Of a stretch of DNA of 33,466 nt, positions 7,524-15,739 are shown piece by piece. Origin of the DNA: Planctomycetaceae bacterium. GTDB taxonomy: Bacteria; Planctomycetota; Planctomycetia; Pirellulales; Pirellulaceae. Position 1 is the stretch's first letter; each line of letters starts with the position of its first letter. The position numbers and the translations under genes are program-made. A model generated the notes under the pieces. It searched no databases. It saw only the letters and a program-made list of their open reading frames with translations, and had not been told where the DNA came from. The stretch spans positions 1 through 33,466 of the forward strand of contig PKCN01000041.1 of NCBI GenBank assembly GCA_002862205.1. Direction: 5' to 3'.

Positions 7524-8948
7524 ATGGAACAGATGAACAAACGCGTTTACATAAAGACTGTCGGCTGCCAGATGAATGTTCTGGACAGCGAGATGGTCAT
7601 CGCTGACTTGAAACGCCATGGCTACACCGTGGTCGATACGCCCAAGGAAGCCGACTGCGTTCTTTACAACACATGCAGCGTGCGTGAGCACGCCGAGGAA
7701 AAAATTTACAGCGCACTCGGAAAAATTCGACAGACAAAAGAGCAGCAACCAGACAAGCTGATCGGTGTGATGGGGTGCATGGCACAGAAAGATCAGGAAA
7801 TCGTCTTCAAGCGTGCTCCTTACGTCGACATGGTCATTGGCCCAGGTCAACTGCACCGAGTACCAGACCTGATCGAGAAAGTCCGCTCAGGCGAAGGCCG
7901 GCAAATGGCTGTCTCGCTAAAACGCAACGAAGGTTCTCAGGCTGTCATCGCCCGGAGTCACGAAACGTTTGATCCCCTACGTGATCCCTCGATGCGTCCC
8001 ACTCCTTTTCAGGCCTACCTGCGAATTCAGATTGGCTGTGACAAATTCTGCACTTATTGCGTTGTCCCAAACACTCGAGGTCCAGAACAGGGACGGTCAC
8101 CTCAACAAATCGTCTCAGAAGCTCGGATTCTGGCAGAACAGGGATGTCGTGAGATCACACTCCTGGGCCAGACAGTCAACAGCTACAAGTTCAAAAATGA
8201 AGATGGTTCGACCACTGACATGGCCAATCTACTTGAGCAACTGCAACCCATCGAAGGGCTCGAACGCATCAAGTTCGTAACGAACTACCCGAAGGACATG
8301 ACCGAACGCCTGCTATGCACGATACGGGACCTGCCAAAAGTCTCCCCCTATCTTCATGTTCCCGCACAGAGTGGTTCGGACATCGTTCTGAAACGAATGA
8401 AACGCGGGTACACAGTTGCCGACTACATGGAGATGTTTGAACGCATTGAGCGAATTCTTCCCGAAGCAGCCATCAGCAGTGACTTCATCGTTGGCTTCAG
8501 TGGCGAAACAGAAGAAGACTTTCAAAAGACGATAAAACTGGTCGAGAGATGCCGGTTCAAGAACAGCTTCATTTTTCAATATAGCGTCCGTCCCGGCACG
8601 AAAGCGGCAGAACGCCTGCCCGACGACATCCCCAGAGAGGTCAAGGTTCGACGCAACAATGAGTTGCTGGCCGTTCAGGATCGCGTCGCGAAAGAAGACA
8701 ATCAAAAACTGATCGGACAGACAGTGAATGTTCTCGTGGAAGGTCCAAGCAAGAAAGGCTTGAAATCTCTGGAAGGTGCCGTTGTTCAAATGACCGGCCG
8801 CACCCATTGTGACCGCATCGTTGTTTTTGATGGCAATCGTCGTCAGGCTGGGCAGTTCATGAAGATCCACATTGATGATTGCAGTAGCCACACGCTGGTC
8901 GGACGTGTGGAAACGGTTGATGTTGTCACCATTGGCGGGCTGTCATAA
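7524..8948 (+). CDS. miaB: tRNA-2-methylthio-N6-dimethylallyladenosine synthase MiaB
   Basis: This radical-SAM methylthiotransferase adds a methylthio group to i6A37 in tRNAs that read UNN codons. The N-terminal UPF0004 domain carries the auxiliary cluster cysteines Cys15, Cys51 and Cys85. The radical-SAM motif is at Cys172-x3-Cys176-x2-Cys179 (GCDKFCTYC), and a TRAM domain occupies about the last 65 residues. Features such as 'YNTCSVREHAEEKIYSALG' favour MiaB over its relatives RimO and MtaB. The frame is open to a TTG at 7476, but homologues begin a few residues before 'RVYIKTVGCQMN', so ATG 7524 (474 residues) or ATG 7533 is the better start. Neither has a strong ribosome site. Confidence 0.93.
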   Translation: MEQMNKRVYIKTVGCQMNVLDSEMVIADLKRHGYTVVDTPKEADCVLYNTCSVREHAEEKIYSALGKIRQTKEQQPDKLIGVMGCMAQKDQEIVFKRAPYVDMVIGPGQLHRVPDLIEKVRSGEGRQMAVSLKRNEGSQAVIARSHETFDPLRDPSMRPTPFQAYLRIQIGCDKFCTYCVVPNTRGPEQGRSPQQIVSEARILAEQGCREITLLGQTVNSYKFKNEDGSTTDMANLLEQLQPIEGLERIKFVTNYPKDMTERLLCTIRDLPKVSPYLHVPAQSGSDIVLKRMKRGYTVADYMEMFERIERILPEAAISSDFIVGFSGETEEDFQKTIKLVERCRFKNSFIFQYSVRPGTKAAERLPDDIPREVKVRRNNELLAVQDRVAKEDNQKLIGQTVNVLVEGPSKKGLKSLEGAVVQMTGRTHCDRIVVFDGNRRQAGQFMKIHIDDCSSHTLVGRVETVDVVTIGGLS

Positions 8949-9029
8949 GTAGAAAGCTCCACGTTTACTGCCGGCTGATTGCCCGACTTTCTATCATTCA
9001 CTAACACGCGACTTTGATTCACACCGAGA

Positions 9030-10313
9030 GTGGAGCCTGCTCTGAATACCACAACCACTGCTTCCCCCATCGAGTGCCAGACACTCTCCAATGGATTGAC
9101 CGTTCTGGTTCAATCCATGCCATGGCTGCGAACGGCGGCGCTTTCCTTGAATCTACACGCCGGCGTGCACCGGGAACCCGCTAGTCTTGGTGGTCTCAGC
9201 GGGATGGTGTGCGAGATGATTCAGCGAGGTGCAGGTCAATACGGCAGTCGCGATCTCGTAGCTGCTCAGGACAACCTGGGTATTGACCGCAACTCTGGCG
9301 TAAGCACAGCATTTGTCTCGTTCGGCGCCGCGATGCCAAGCGAGTCGCTGAAAGCAGCAATTTCGTTATATGCCGACATTGCACGCAAACCGCATCTTCC
9401 ACAGGACCAGTTGGAGGATGCCCGCATGATGGCGGTGCAGGAGTTACGTGCAATGCAGGATGAACCGACGCACCGGGTGATGCGTCGCCTGCGTGAACTG
9501 CACTACGGAGAAATTTTGGGACGTTCGAATTATGGGACGGAAGACGGGATTCAAAACATCACACAGGAAGACATCCGCGATTTTTACCAGACCAACTATC
9601 ACGCGACAGGCGGTATTCTCTCGATCGCGGGCAAGGTAGACGCGGCCGAGGTGATCGACTGGGCCGAAGCAGCCTTTGGCGACTGGAAAACCGGTGAACT
9701 CCACGAACTTCCCTCACCGCAAGGAACCGCCAGTTACGAACATTTTGAATCAGCATCCAGTCAAACTCACATCGGTTTCGCATTTGACGCAGTCCCCTAC
9801 AGCCACCCGGATTACTTCAAACTCCGCGCGGGCATGGGTATCCTGAGTGACGGCATGAGCAGCCGACTTTTTGATCGCGTTCGCGAAAAACGGGGTCTTT
9901 GCTACACCGTCACCGCCAGCTGTCATTCCCTGAAAAATGGCGGAGGCGTCTTTGGCTACGCTGGAACCACACCAGAGCGTGCCCAGGAAACACTTGATGT
10001 CACAATCCGCGAAATCGAAAATCTGCTTGCGGATCTTGAAATCAGTGAACTCCAGCGTTGGAAAGTCCGCATTGAAAGTGGCTTGATCATGGAGCAGGAG
10101 TCAAGTGCTTCGCGAGCCTCCTCCATGGCTTCCGACTTCTACCAACTGGGTCGCCCTATGACGACAGTTGAACTGGAAACCCTCATTGAGTCACTCCAAC
10201 TGGACGACATCCGCAACTACTGGTCGGCCAACCCACCCCAAGATTATCGAATTGTAACTCTTGGTCCAAATCCGTTGACGATTCCCGAATCCCCCGAATC
10301 CACTGCAGTCTAA
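9030..10313 (+). CDS. M16 family peptidase-like protein, non-catalytic subunit
   Basis: The 427-residue protein has the two-domain insulinase/MPP (M16) fold pattern. The zinc motif HxxEH is absent: at the corresponding place the sequence reads GMVCE at residues 58-62. The C-terminal domain keeps the family's substrate-binding Arg/Tyr signature, 'GMSSRLFDRVREKRGLCYTV' at about 275-294. This matches the inactive partner of heterodimeric M16B peptidases, like the alpha subunit of mitochondrial processing peptidase. The start is a GTG at 9030 with GAGA just before it; upstream of this the frame gives no better homology. The stop lies 2 bp before the next gene's ATG, so the pair is translationally coupled. 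No signal peptide is apparent. Confidence 0.9.
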   Translation: MEPALNTTTTASPIECQTLSNGLTVLVQSMPWLRTAALSLNLHAGVHREPASLGGLSGMVCEMIQRGAGQYGSRDLVAAQDNLGIDRNSGVSTAFVSFGAAMPSESLKAAISLYADIARKPHLPQDQLEDARMMAVQELRAMQDEPTHRVMRRLRELHYGEILGRSNYGTEDGIQNITQEDIRDFYQTNYHATGGILSIAGKVDAAEVIDWAEAAFGDWKTGELHELPSPQGTASYEHFESASSQTHIGFAFDAVPYSHPDYFKLRAGMGILSDGMSSRLFDRVREKRGLCYTVTASCHSLKNGGGVFGYAGTTPERAQETLDVTIREIENLLADLEISELQRWKVRIESGLIMEQESSASRASSMASDFYQLGRPMTTVELETLIESLQLDDIRNYWSANPPQDYRIVTLGPNPLTIPESPESTAV

Positions 10314-10315
10314 AG

Positions 10316-11572
10316 ATGCCCGAGTTTCGCGAAACTACTCTCTCGAATGGACTGCGTGTCGCAGCAGAAATTGATGGACGCGGGTACTCCGCAGCTTTTG
10401 GGTACTTTGTCCGCGCAGGCTCTCGCGATGAAGTTGATCGAGAGTCAGGACTCAGCCACTTTCTTGAACATATGATGTTCAAAGGAACACAACTTCGATC
10501 AGCAGCAGATGTCAATCGTGAACTCGACGAACTGGGGGGGCAGAGCAATGCCTACACCAGCGAGGAACAGACGGTTTACTATGCGACGGTGCTGCCAAAG
10601 TTCCAAGACCGCCTGATCAATCTGCTGACCGACATGCTCAGCCCAACCTTGGACGAAAATGAATTCACAACCGAAAGACAGGTGATTCTCGAGGAAATTG
10701 CAAAATACGAAGATCAGCCGCCTTTCGGTGCCTTTGAAAGAGCGATGGAAGTCCATTTCGGCCCTCGTGGCCTGGGACGTCGCATTCTTGGGACAACCGA
10801 GTCGATCAAGACAATGGAAGTGGGAACCATGCGTGACTACTTCAACAGACGCTACCGCCCCGAAAACATTGTCCTTGCTGCAACCGGCAACATCGACTTT
10901 GACGCCTTGGTCGCACAAGTTGACCAACTCACACAAGGCTGGTCACAGCGACCTGAATCTGCAACGCCAACAAGTGATCCAGATGGTTCCGTCCCCTCTG
11001 GAATTTCGCTGGAACCACGGATCGTGACCTCCGACGCCCAACAGGCTTATCTGGTTGGCATTTCCCCAGGACCAAGCAGCACCAGCGATGATCGTTACGC
11101 AACCAGGGCACTGGGCTCAATCATGGGTGACGAGGGTGGCAGTCGTCTGTTTTGGGAATTGATCGATTCTGGTCGAGCAGAAGTTGCCACTCTATGGCCA
11201 CATGAATTCATGAATGAGGGTGCGTGGTTCACCTATATGATTTGCGCACCAGAAGATGCAAAGTCAAATCGACGCCTGATGCAAGAGATCATCCAAAACA
11301 CAATCGACAACGGCATCAAAGCAGAGGAATTGAAACAGACACTCAGCAAGGCGACCGCCGGAGCTATCATGCAATCAGAACGCCCGAGCAATCGTCTGTT
11401 TGGGATCGGAAGCCGCTGGCTTACATGCAGAGAATACCTGAGCACAGATGATGCGCTGGATTGTTTACGGAGCATCACGATCGAAGATGTCGAAAAGGCA
11501 GCGAAGAAATACCTGACGACCGATGCAACAGAAATCATTGCCGCCGCCGAGGATGCGCCAGCAATCCACTGA
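10316..11572 (+). CDS. M16 family zinc peptidase, catalytic subunit
   Basis: The 418-residue protein carries the inverted zinc motif His48-Phe-Leu-Glu51-His52 (GLSHFLEHMMFKGT), with the distal glutamate in 'RQVILEEIAKYEDQP' (Glu126/127), as in M16B peptidases. The C-terminal domain lacks the Arg/Tyr signature seen in its neighbour: the matching segment reads 'GSRLFWELIDSGRAEVATLW'. The two proteins therefore have complementary sites, and an active enzyme probably requires both. Likely role is degradation or processing of peptides; location is uncertain because no clear signal peptide is present. It starts 2 bp after the preceding gene and converges on the DUF1552 gene, separated by short tandem repeats. 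Confidence 0.93.
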   Translation: MPEFRETTLSNGLRVAAEIDGRGYSAAFGYFVRAGSRDEVDRESGLSHFLEHMMFKGTQLRSAADVNRELDELGGQSNAYTSEEQTVYYATVLPKFQDRLINLLTDMLSPTLDENEFTTERQVILEEIAKYEDQPPFGAFERAMEVHFGPRGLGRRILGTTESIKTMEVGTMRDYFNRRYRPENIVLAATGNIDFDALVAQVDQLTQGWSQRPESATPTSDPDGSVPSGISLEPRIVTSDAQQAYLVGISPGPSSTSDDRYATRALGSIMGDEGGSRLFWELIDSGRAEVATLWPHEFMNEGAWFTYMICAPEDAKSNRRLMQEIIQNTIDNGIKAEELKQTLSKATAGAIMQSERPSNRLFGIGSRWLTCREYLSTDDALDCLRSITIEDVEKAAKKYLTTDATEIIAAAEDAPAIH

Positions 11573-11598
11573 ACCCGGTGGCCAATGAAATTCTGGGC

Positions 11599-11643
11599 CA
11601 CTGCCCGGTAATTCACTGCCCGGTAATCCACTGCCCGGTAAGC
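11599..11643. repeat. 15-bp tandem repeat, three copies, after the M16 pair
   Basis: Three units of CACTGCCCGGTAAtt occur at 11599-11613, 11614-11628 and 11629-11643, differing only in the last two bases. They lie in the 98-bp gap between the convergent M16 and DUF1552 genes. Confidence 0.93.
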
Positions 11644-11678
11644 CAGAAACACTCAACAATCCAGAAACACTCAACCCA
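11643..11678. repeat. 18-bp direct repeat, two copies, running into the DUF1552 3' end
   Basis: CCAGAAACACTCAACaat at 11643-11660 is repeated with three end changes at 11661-11678. The second copy overlaps the last codons and stop of the DUF1552 gene, so a 3'-flank repeat contributes to coding sequence. Confidence 0.8.
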
Positions 11679-13029
11679 GATTGTGCAGCAGACCAGTACT
11701 GTCACCAAAACGGCGTTCTTTCACTCCCATCTGCTTCATCATCCATAGATAAAGGTTACAAAGGGGCGTTCCATTCTTGTAACGGATGTGGCGTCCTGTC
11801 CTGATACGCCCACCAGCTTTGCCAGCCAAGATAATTGGTAGATCGTCATGGTTGTGCCGATCACCGTCACTGATACCACTACCATAAACAAGCATGGAAT
11901 TGTCCAACAAGGTCTTACCGTTATCTTCCAAAATTGAATCCAGTCGTTTCAGCAAATAGCTGAACCGGTCAATCTGAAAGCGATTGATCTTCGCAATATT
12001 GGCCTGCTTTTCTTTACTCTTCCCGTGGTGTGAGAGCGAATGGTGCCCCTGAGAGACCTCGATTTCCGGGTAGCTACGATTCGATCCTGCATTGGTGAAC
12101 ATGAACGACAGGATTCTGGTACTGTCGGTCTGCATCGCCAAAGCAACCATGTCCAACATCAGTTCAGCATGCTGACCGAGTTCCCTTGGGACACCACTGG
12201 GGCGAGGATAATCAGGCACACCATCCTCAGAGAGTCTCAGGCGATCGGCACCTGCGAGTCGTTTCTCGACATCACGGACCGAATAGAGATACTCATCCAA
12301 TTTCCGCTGATCAACAGCCGGCAATTTTCGATGCAGGTCCTTCGCATCTTCCAACACAAAATCCAACACACTCTTGCGATATTTCTCACGAACGCTTCTT
12401 GCCCGTCGCGTTGATTTTTCAGTCTGACCTCCAAACAACCGGTCAAATACAGCAGCAGGGTCGATCTCCTTTGCGACCGGATTGGTCGCTCCACGCCAAG
12501 ACATATTCGATGCATAAGCACAACTGTATCCACTATCGCAGTTCCCGGCTTGGGCGCTTGCTTCCAATCCCAACTCCAGTGAAGCAAAGCGAGTCGCATC
12601 CCCCACCTGCTCCGCGGTTGCCTGATCCACCGAGACTCCATTCTGGATATCGGCGCCATTGGTCTTGCGTGGATGAGCTCCTGTCAGAAATGACGCAACA
12701 CTGCGGGCATGATCACCACCGCCATCACCATGGGCTTTCGCGCCATCGAGTGCCAATCCGGAAAGAACATTCAATGATTTACGGTGTTCGGCAAGCCTTG
12801 CCAGCGTTGGTGGCAACTCAAAGCGAGTACCATCTTTGGTCGGCGTCCAGTCCGGCATATGCATTCCATTGGGCACATAAAAAAAACCCATTCGGAGCGG
12901 CATTTCATTTTCCCGCCCCGCTGCTGACAGCAACCGGGTTTCTGACATGGCAGCCAGCACCGGAAGTGCAACGGTTGTTCCCAACCCTCGCAAGACAGTT
13001 CGCCGCGAAAGCGTGTTAGGCATCTTCAT
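11671..13029 (-). CDS. Tat-exported DUF1552 (HXXSHH motif) protein
   Basis: This 452-residue protein begins with a twin-arginine signal (LSRRTVLRGLG, Arg9-Arg10, then a hydrophobic stretch), so it should be exported folded. It shows the DUF1552 pattern (PF07586) including the defining motif His330-Ser-Leu-Ser-His334-His335. The family has been placed near the alkaline phosphatase/sulfatase superfamily and has no proven reaction. Its start overlaps the stop of the upstream DUF1592-type gene by ATGA, showing translational coupling. The pairing of these two families is a standard planctomycete module, so they probably act together outside the cytoplasm. All expected parts are present. Confidence 0.93.
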   Translation of the reverse strand: MKMPNTLSRRTVLRGLGTTVALPVLAAMSETRLLSAAGRENEMPLRMGFFYVPNGMHMPDWTPTKDGTRFELPPTLARLAEHRKSLNVLSGLALDGAKAHGDGGGDHARSVASFLTGAHPRKTNGADIQNGVSVDQATAEQVGDATRFASLELGLEASAQAGNCDSGYSCAYASNMSWRGATNPVAKEIDPAAVFDRLFGGQTEKSTRRARSVREKYRKSVLDFVLEDAKDLHRKLPAVDQRKLDEYLYSVRDVEKRLAGADRLRLSEDGVPDYPRPSGVPRELGQHAELMLDMVALAMQTDSTRILSFMFTNAGSNRSYPEIEVSQGHHSLSHHGKSKEKQANIAKINRFQIDRFSYLLKRLDSILEDNGKTLLDNSMLVYGSGISDGDRHNHDDLPIILAGKAGGRIRTGRHIRYKNGTPLCNLYLWMMKQMGVKERRFGDSTGLLHNLG

Positions 13030-15341
13030 TCCCGGTACCCCTGTTTTTGAAAAGGATCACTGTTGATAATCCCGGCAATCAAATAGGCAAATTTATAATC
13101 ATGCTGCTGGGCTTCCAAAACAATCTGGTCCACAGCGCATTTGTCGTAATACTCTGTGCCACGGCCAATCGCATAGATCAATAGTTTCTCCGCCAAACAC
13201 CTGGTGAATTGATCTTTTCGTTCCGTGACCAGCATCTCTCGCAGCTCTCCAACTCCCCGGAACTTCGTGCCGTCAGGGAGTTTACCCGAGGCATCAATTT
13301 CCTCGCCACCCTCACGATCACGCCACAATCCAACGGCATCGTAATTCTCCAGTGCAAAGCCGAGAGGATCCATCATATTGTGACAGGCTGCACAAGCGGG
13401 ATTCGCTCGATGCTGTTCCATTCTCTCTCGAAGCGTGCCAGTGAGTCTTGCTTTTTCCAGCTCAGGAACATTCGGCGGCGCGGGTGGGGGTGGCGTGTTG
13501 AGCAGGTTTTCGAGAATCCACTTGCCACGTTTCACAGGACTGGTCCGGGTGGGGTCGCTGGTCACCGTGAGAATGCTTGCCTGAGTGAGCAATCCACCGC
13601 GCGGCGTTCCTTCCAGCGAAACTCTGCGAAACGCTGGACCTTGGACTCCGGCGACGCCGTAAAACTTTGCCAGTTGCTCGTTGAGATAGGTAAATTGCCC
13701 ATCCAACAAAGTCGTCACGGGCAAATTACCTCGCATGACTCCGGCAAAAAAAGTCAACGTTTCACGACGCATCAACTCTCTAATCTCATCGTTAAACACG
13801 TCAAATTTTCTGGCGTCAGGCCGGACCTGATCCAAATTGCGCAACTGGAGCCATTGACCCGCAAAATTTTTGACAAAACGATTCGCCCTTGGATCCCGCA
13901 ACATGCGAGCGATTTTATCAAGCAACCGCGCGGGCTCACGGAGTTGCCCACGATGGGCCAACAACAACAATTCATCATCTGGCATGCTGCTCCACAGGAA
14001 ATATGAAATCCGTGTTGCAAGTTCATATTGCGTGACGAGGGGCATCTTTCCCTGTGCATCCACCGCCTTCGGTGTTTCAACCTTGAACAGAAAATGTGGT
14101 GACACCAGGACTGCCTGAATCGCAACCTGGATGCCCTCCTCGAATCGACCTGAGTCAGCGCGTACTTGAGCCGCCAGTTCCACCAATCGCTCGACTTCCT
14201 GCGACGACGCCGGACGTCGGAAAGCACGACTGGCAAAACGTCCAAGGATTTCCGCGCTGGCTTGGTCTGGCGAAACCTTACCTCCCGGTGTCACAAAGAT
14301 CAACTTTTGATGACTGGCCGGAATTTTGGCGTCCGCTGTGATGAGCGCTCGTTTTTCCACCCCGCGTAGGTTCACGTGATGGAGATGGAGATTCCTATCC
14401 GCCTTTTTGGGGACGTAATAATCATTAATGAAACTGATCTCGACTCTGCGGGTTCCACGAACCAACCGTAGACGCAACTCAAAATCTTCTACCGTCTCCT
14501 TGGGTACCTCAATCACCTTGCGAAGCCTACCGCTATCGACCCTCATTTTGACAGGTTCATCACCACCCTGATCGCCGCTTGCGGCAATCGTCACGGTATA
14601 GGTCGCCGTGAAAGGCACATCACACTCCAATGCCACCGTGCCATGACTGGACAGCGTCACTCGCCCGCTTCCGGCTCCATATTTACTTGCACCAATCAAT
14701 TTCGAAGGATCCTGATCCACTTCGAAAACACGCGACGGCGGAGGCGTATAAATCGCTTCCCCCGTAATCACCTCGGCTGCATCAAGATACTTTTCAATCA
14801 ACAATGGAGGCATTGAAAGAACGTCTCCGATGTTGTCAAAACCATACCCCACATCATCTCCCGGAAAACCTTCAGATGCTTCGTAGTCGACACCTGTCAG
14901 ATCACGAACCGTGTTGCGATATTCCGCACGGTTCAAACGGCGTAGTGCAACCTTACCGGCATTTGGATTACTGACACAATCCACGGAGTTGACCAAACCG
15001 TCCAACAGAGTCAGCAACTGGTTTCGTGTTTCTGCGGCAAGAGTCTCACCGTCCTCGGGAGGCATCGTCCCCAAACGCACCTGAGCCATGGCCCGTACCC
15101 AGACACCTCGATCCTTTTTTATCTCTGCTGCCGTTCGGTACTTTTCCAATTCAACCTCGCTGCCTGGTCCATGGCAGTCGTAACAGTAAGTACGCAGAAG
15201 CGGTGCCAACTGAGCACGAAAAGCAGCGGCATCCTTGGCATCATCAGCGCGCACGACACCGCATGCTGCGACCACAAAGGCGGCACAGCTCAGCTTCAAA
15301 CCGACTGACTTTCTGAAATACATGAATGAATTGGGAATCAT
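13026..15341 (-). CDS. Planctomycete cytochrome c-domain protein (DUF1587-DUF1595-DUF1592-DUF1588-DUF1585)
   Basis: The protein of about 771 residues has a signal peptide (hydrophobic SCAAFVVAACGVV at about 18-30, cleavage near RADD). An N-terminal haem-binding motif follows at Cys53-Tyr-Asp-Cys56-His57 in 'YCYDCHGPG'. Then come DUF1587 ('LRRLNRAEYRNTVRDLTGVDY'), a beta-rich segment, DUF1595, DUF1592 ('TRISYFLWSSMPDDELL'), a second haem motif at Cys650-Ala-Ala-Cys653-His654 (DUF1588), and C-terminal DUF1585. The catalytic role is unknown; two c-type haem sites suggest electron transfer outside the cytoplasm. The frame is open to a TTG at 15362; I chose the ATG at 15341, and the ATG at 15323 is also possible. 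It is coupled to DUF1552 by ATGA. Confidence 0.92.
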   Translation of the reverse strand: MIPNSFMYFRKSVGLKLSCAAFVVAACGVVRADDAKDAAAFRAQLAPLLRTYCYDCHGPGSEVELEKYRTAAEIKKDRGVWVRAMAQVRLGTMPPEDGETLAAETRNQLLTLLDGLVNSVDCVSNPNAGKVALRRLNRAEYRNTVRDLTGVDYEASEGFPGDDVGYGFDNIGDVLSMPPLLIEKYLDAAEVITGEAIYTPPPSRVFEVDQDPSKLIGASKYGAGSGRVTLSSHGTVALECDVPFTATYTVTIAASGDQGGDEPVKMRVDSGRLRKVIEVPKETVEDFELRLRLVRGTRRVEISFINDYYVPKKADRNLHLHHVNLRGVEKRALITADAKIPASHQKLIFVTPGGKVSPDQASAEILGRFASRAFRRPASSQEVERLVELAAQVRADSGRFEEGIQVAIQAVLVSPHFLFKVETPKAVDAQGKMPLVTQYELATRISYFLWSSMPDDELLLLAHRGQLREPARLLDKIARMLRDPRANRFVKNFAGQWLQLRNLDQVRPDARKFDVFNDEIRELMRRETLTFFAGVMRGNLPVTTLLDGQFTYLNEQLAKFYGVAGVQGPAFRRVSLEGTPRGGLLTQASILTVTSDPTRTSPVKRGKWILENLLNTPPPPAPPNVPELEKARLTGTLRERMEQHRANPACAACHNMMDPLGFALENYDAVGLWRDREGGEEIDASGKLPDGTKFRGVGELREMLVTERKDQFTRCLAEKLLIYAIGRGTEYYDKCAVDQIVLEAQQHDYKFAYLIAGIINSDPFQKQGYRE

Positions 15342-15739
15342 ACTCTGGTGTTTGAAAAACAAACCAAACCGGTCTTAAGCTGACACTCAGCTCACCATCA
15401 ACATCACCCCCCAGCGACTGAGCACCAGTTGCCAACGGGGTCCTACGGCATAACCCATTCTACTCATGGCAACCCCAAGGAGAACTGTCAGCGAAACACC
15501 GAACTGCGGAAATTTGAAAAACGTGGCACCTTCATCCTGCTGATCCCCCTTTTGACTGATGTCATCCGGAGAACCCCTCAGGAAATTGGCATATCACAGC
15601 CAATCCCAGCCAACATTTGATTGATCGGAAACGGGTTCCTTTGCTCGACGAGTTCAAAACGCTCACGATCCTGAATCTCATGATCCTGAAAGCGCACCCA
15701 TCAACACGCAGCTAGTCGACAGATCGTGTACGCGAAGGG
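15342..15739. other. Divergent intergenic region between the two cytochrome modules
   Basis: About 400 bp separate the minus-strand DUF1592-type gene from the plus-strand PSCyt1 pseudogene. It must hold the promoter of the minus-strand operon and that of the DUF1501/pseudogene unit. I see no coding sequence, strong promoter match or repeat array here. Confidence 0.6.

Noticed and set aside
12186-13019. A 277-codon + strand open frame opposite DUF1552
   Set aside because: It mirrors the DUF1552 gene, whose Tat signal and HXXSHH motif make it the real coding strand; the antisense product is His/Pro/Arg-rich and unlike any family.
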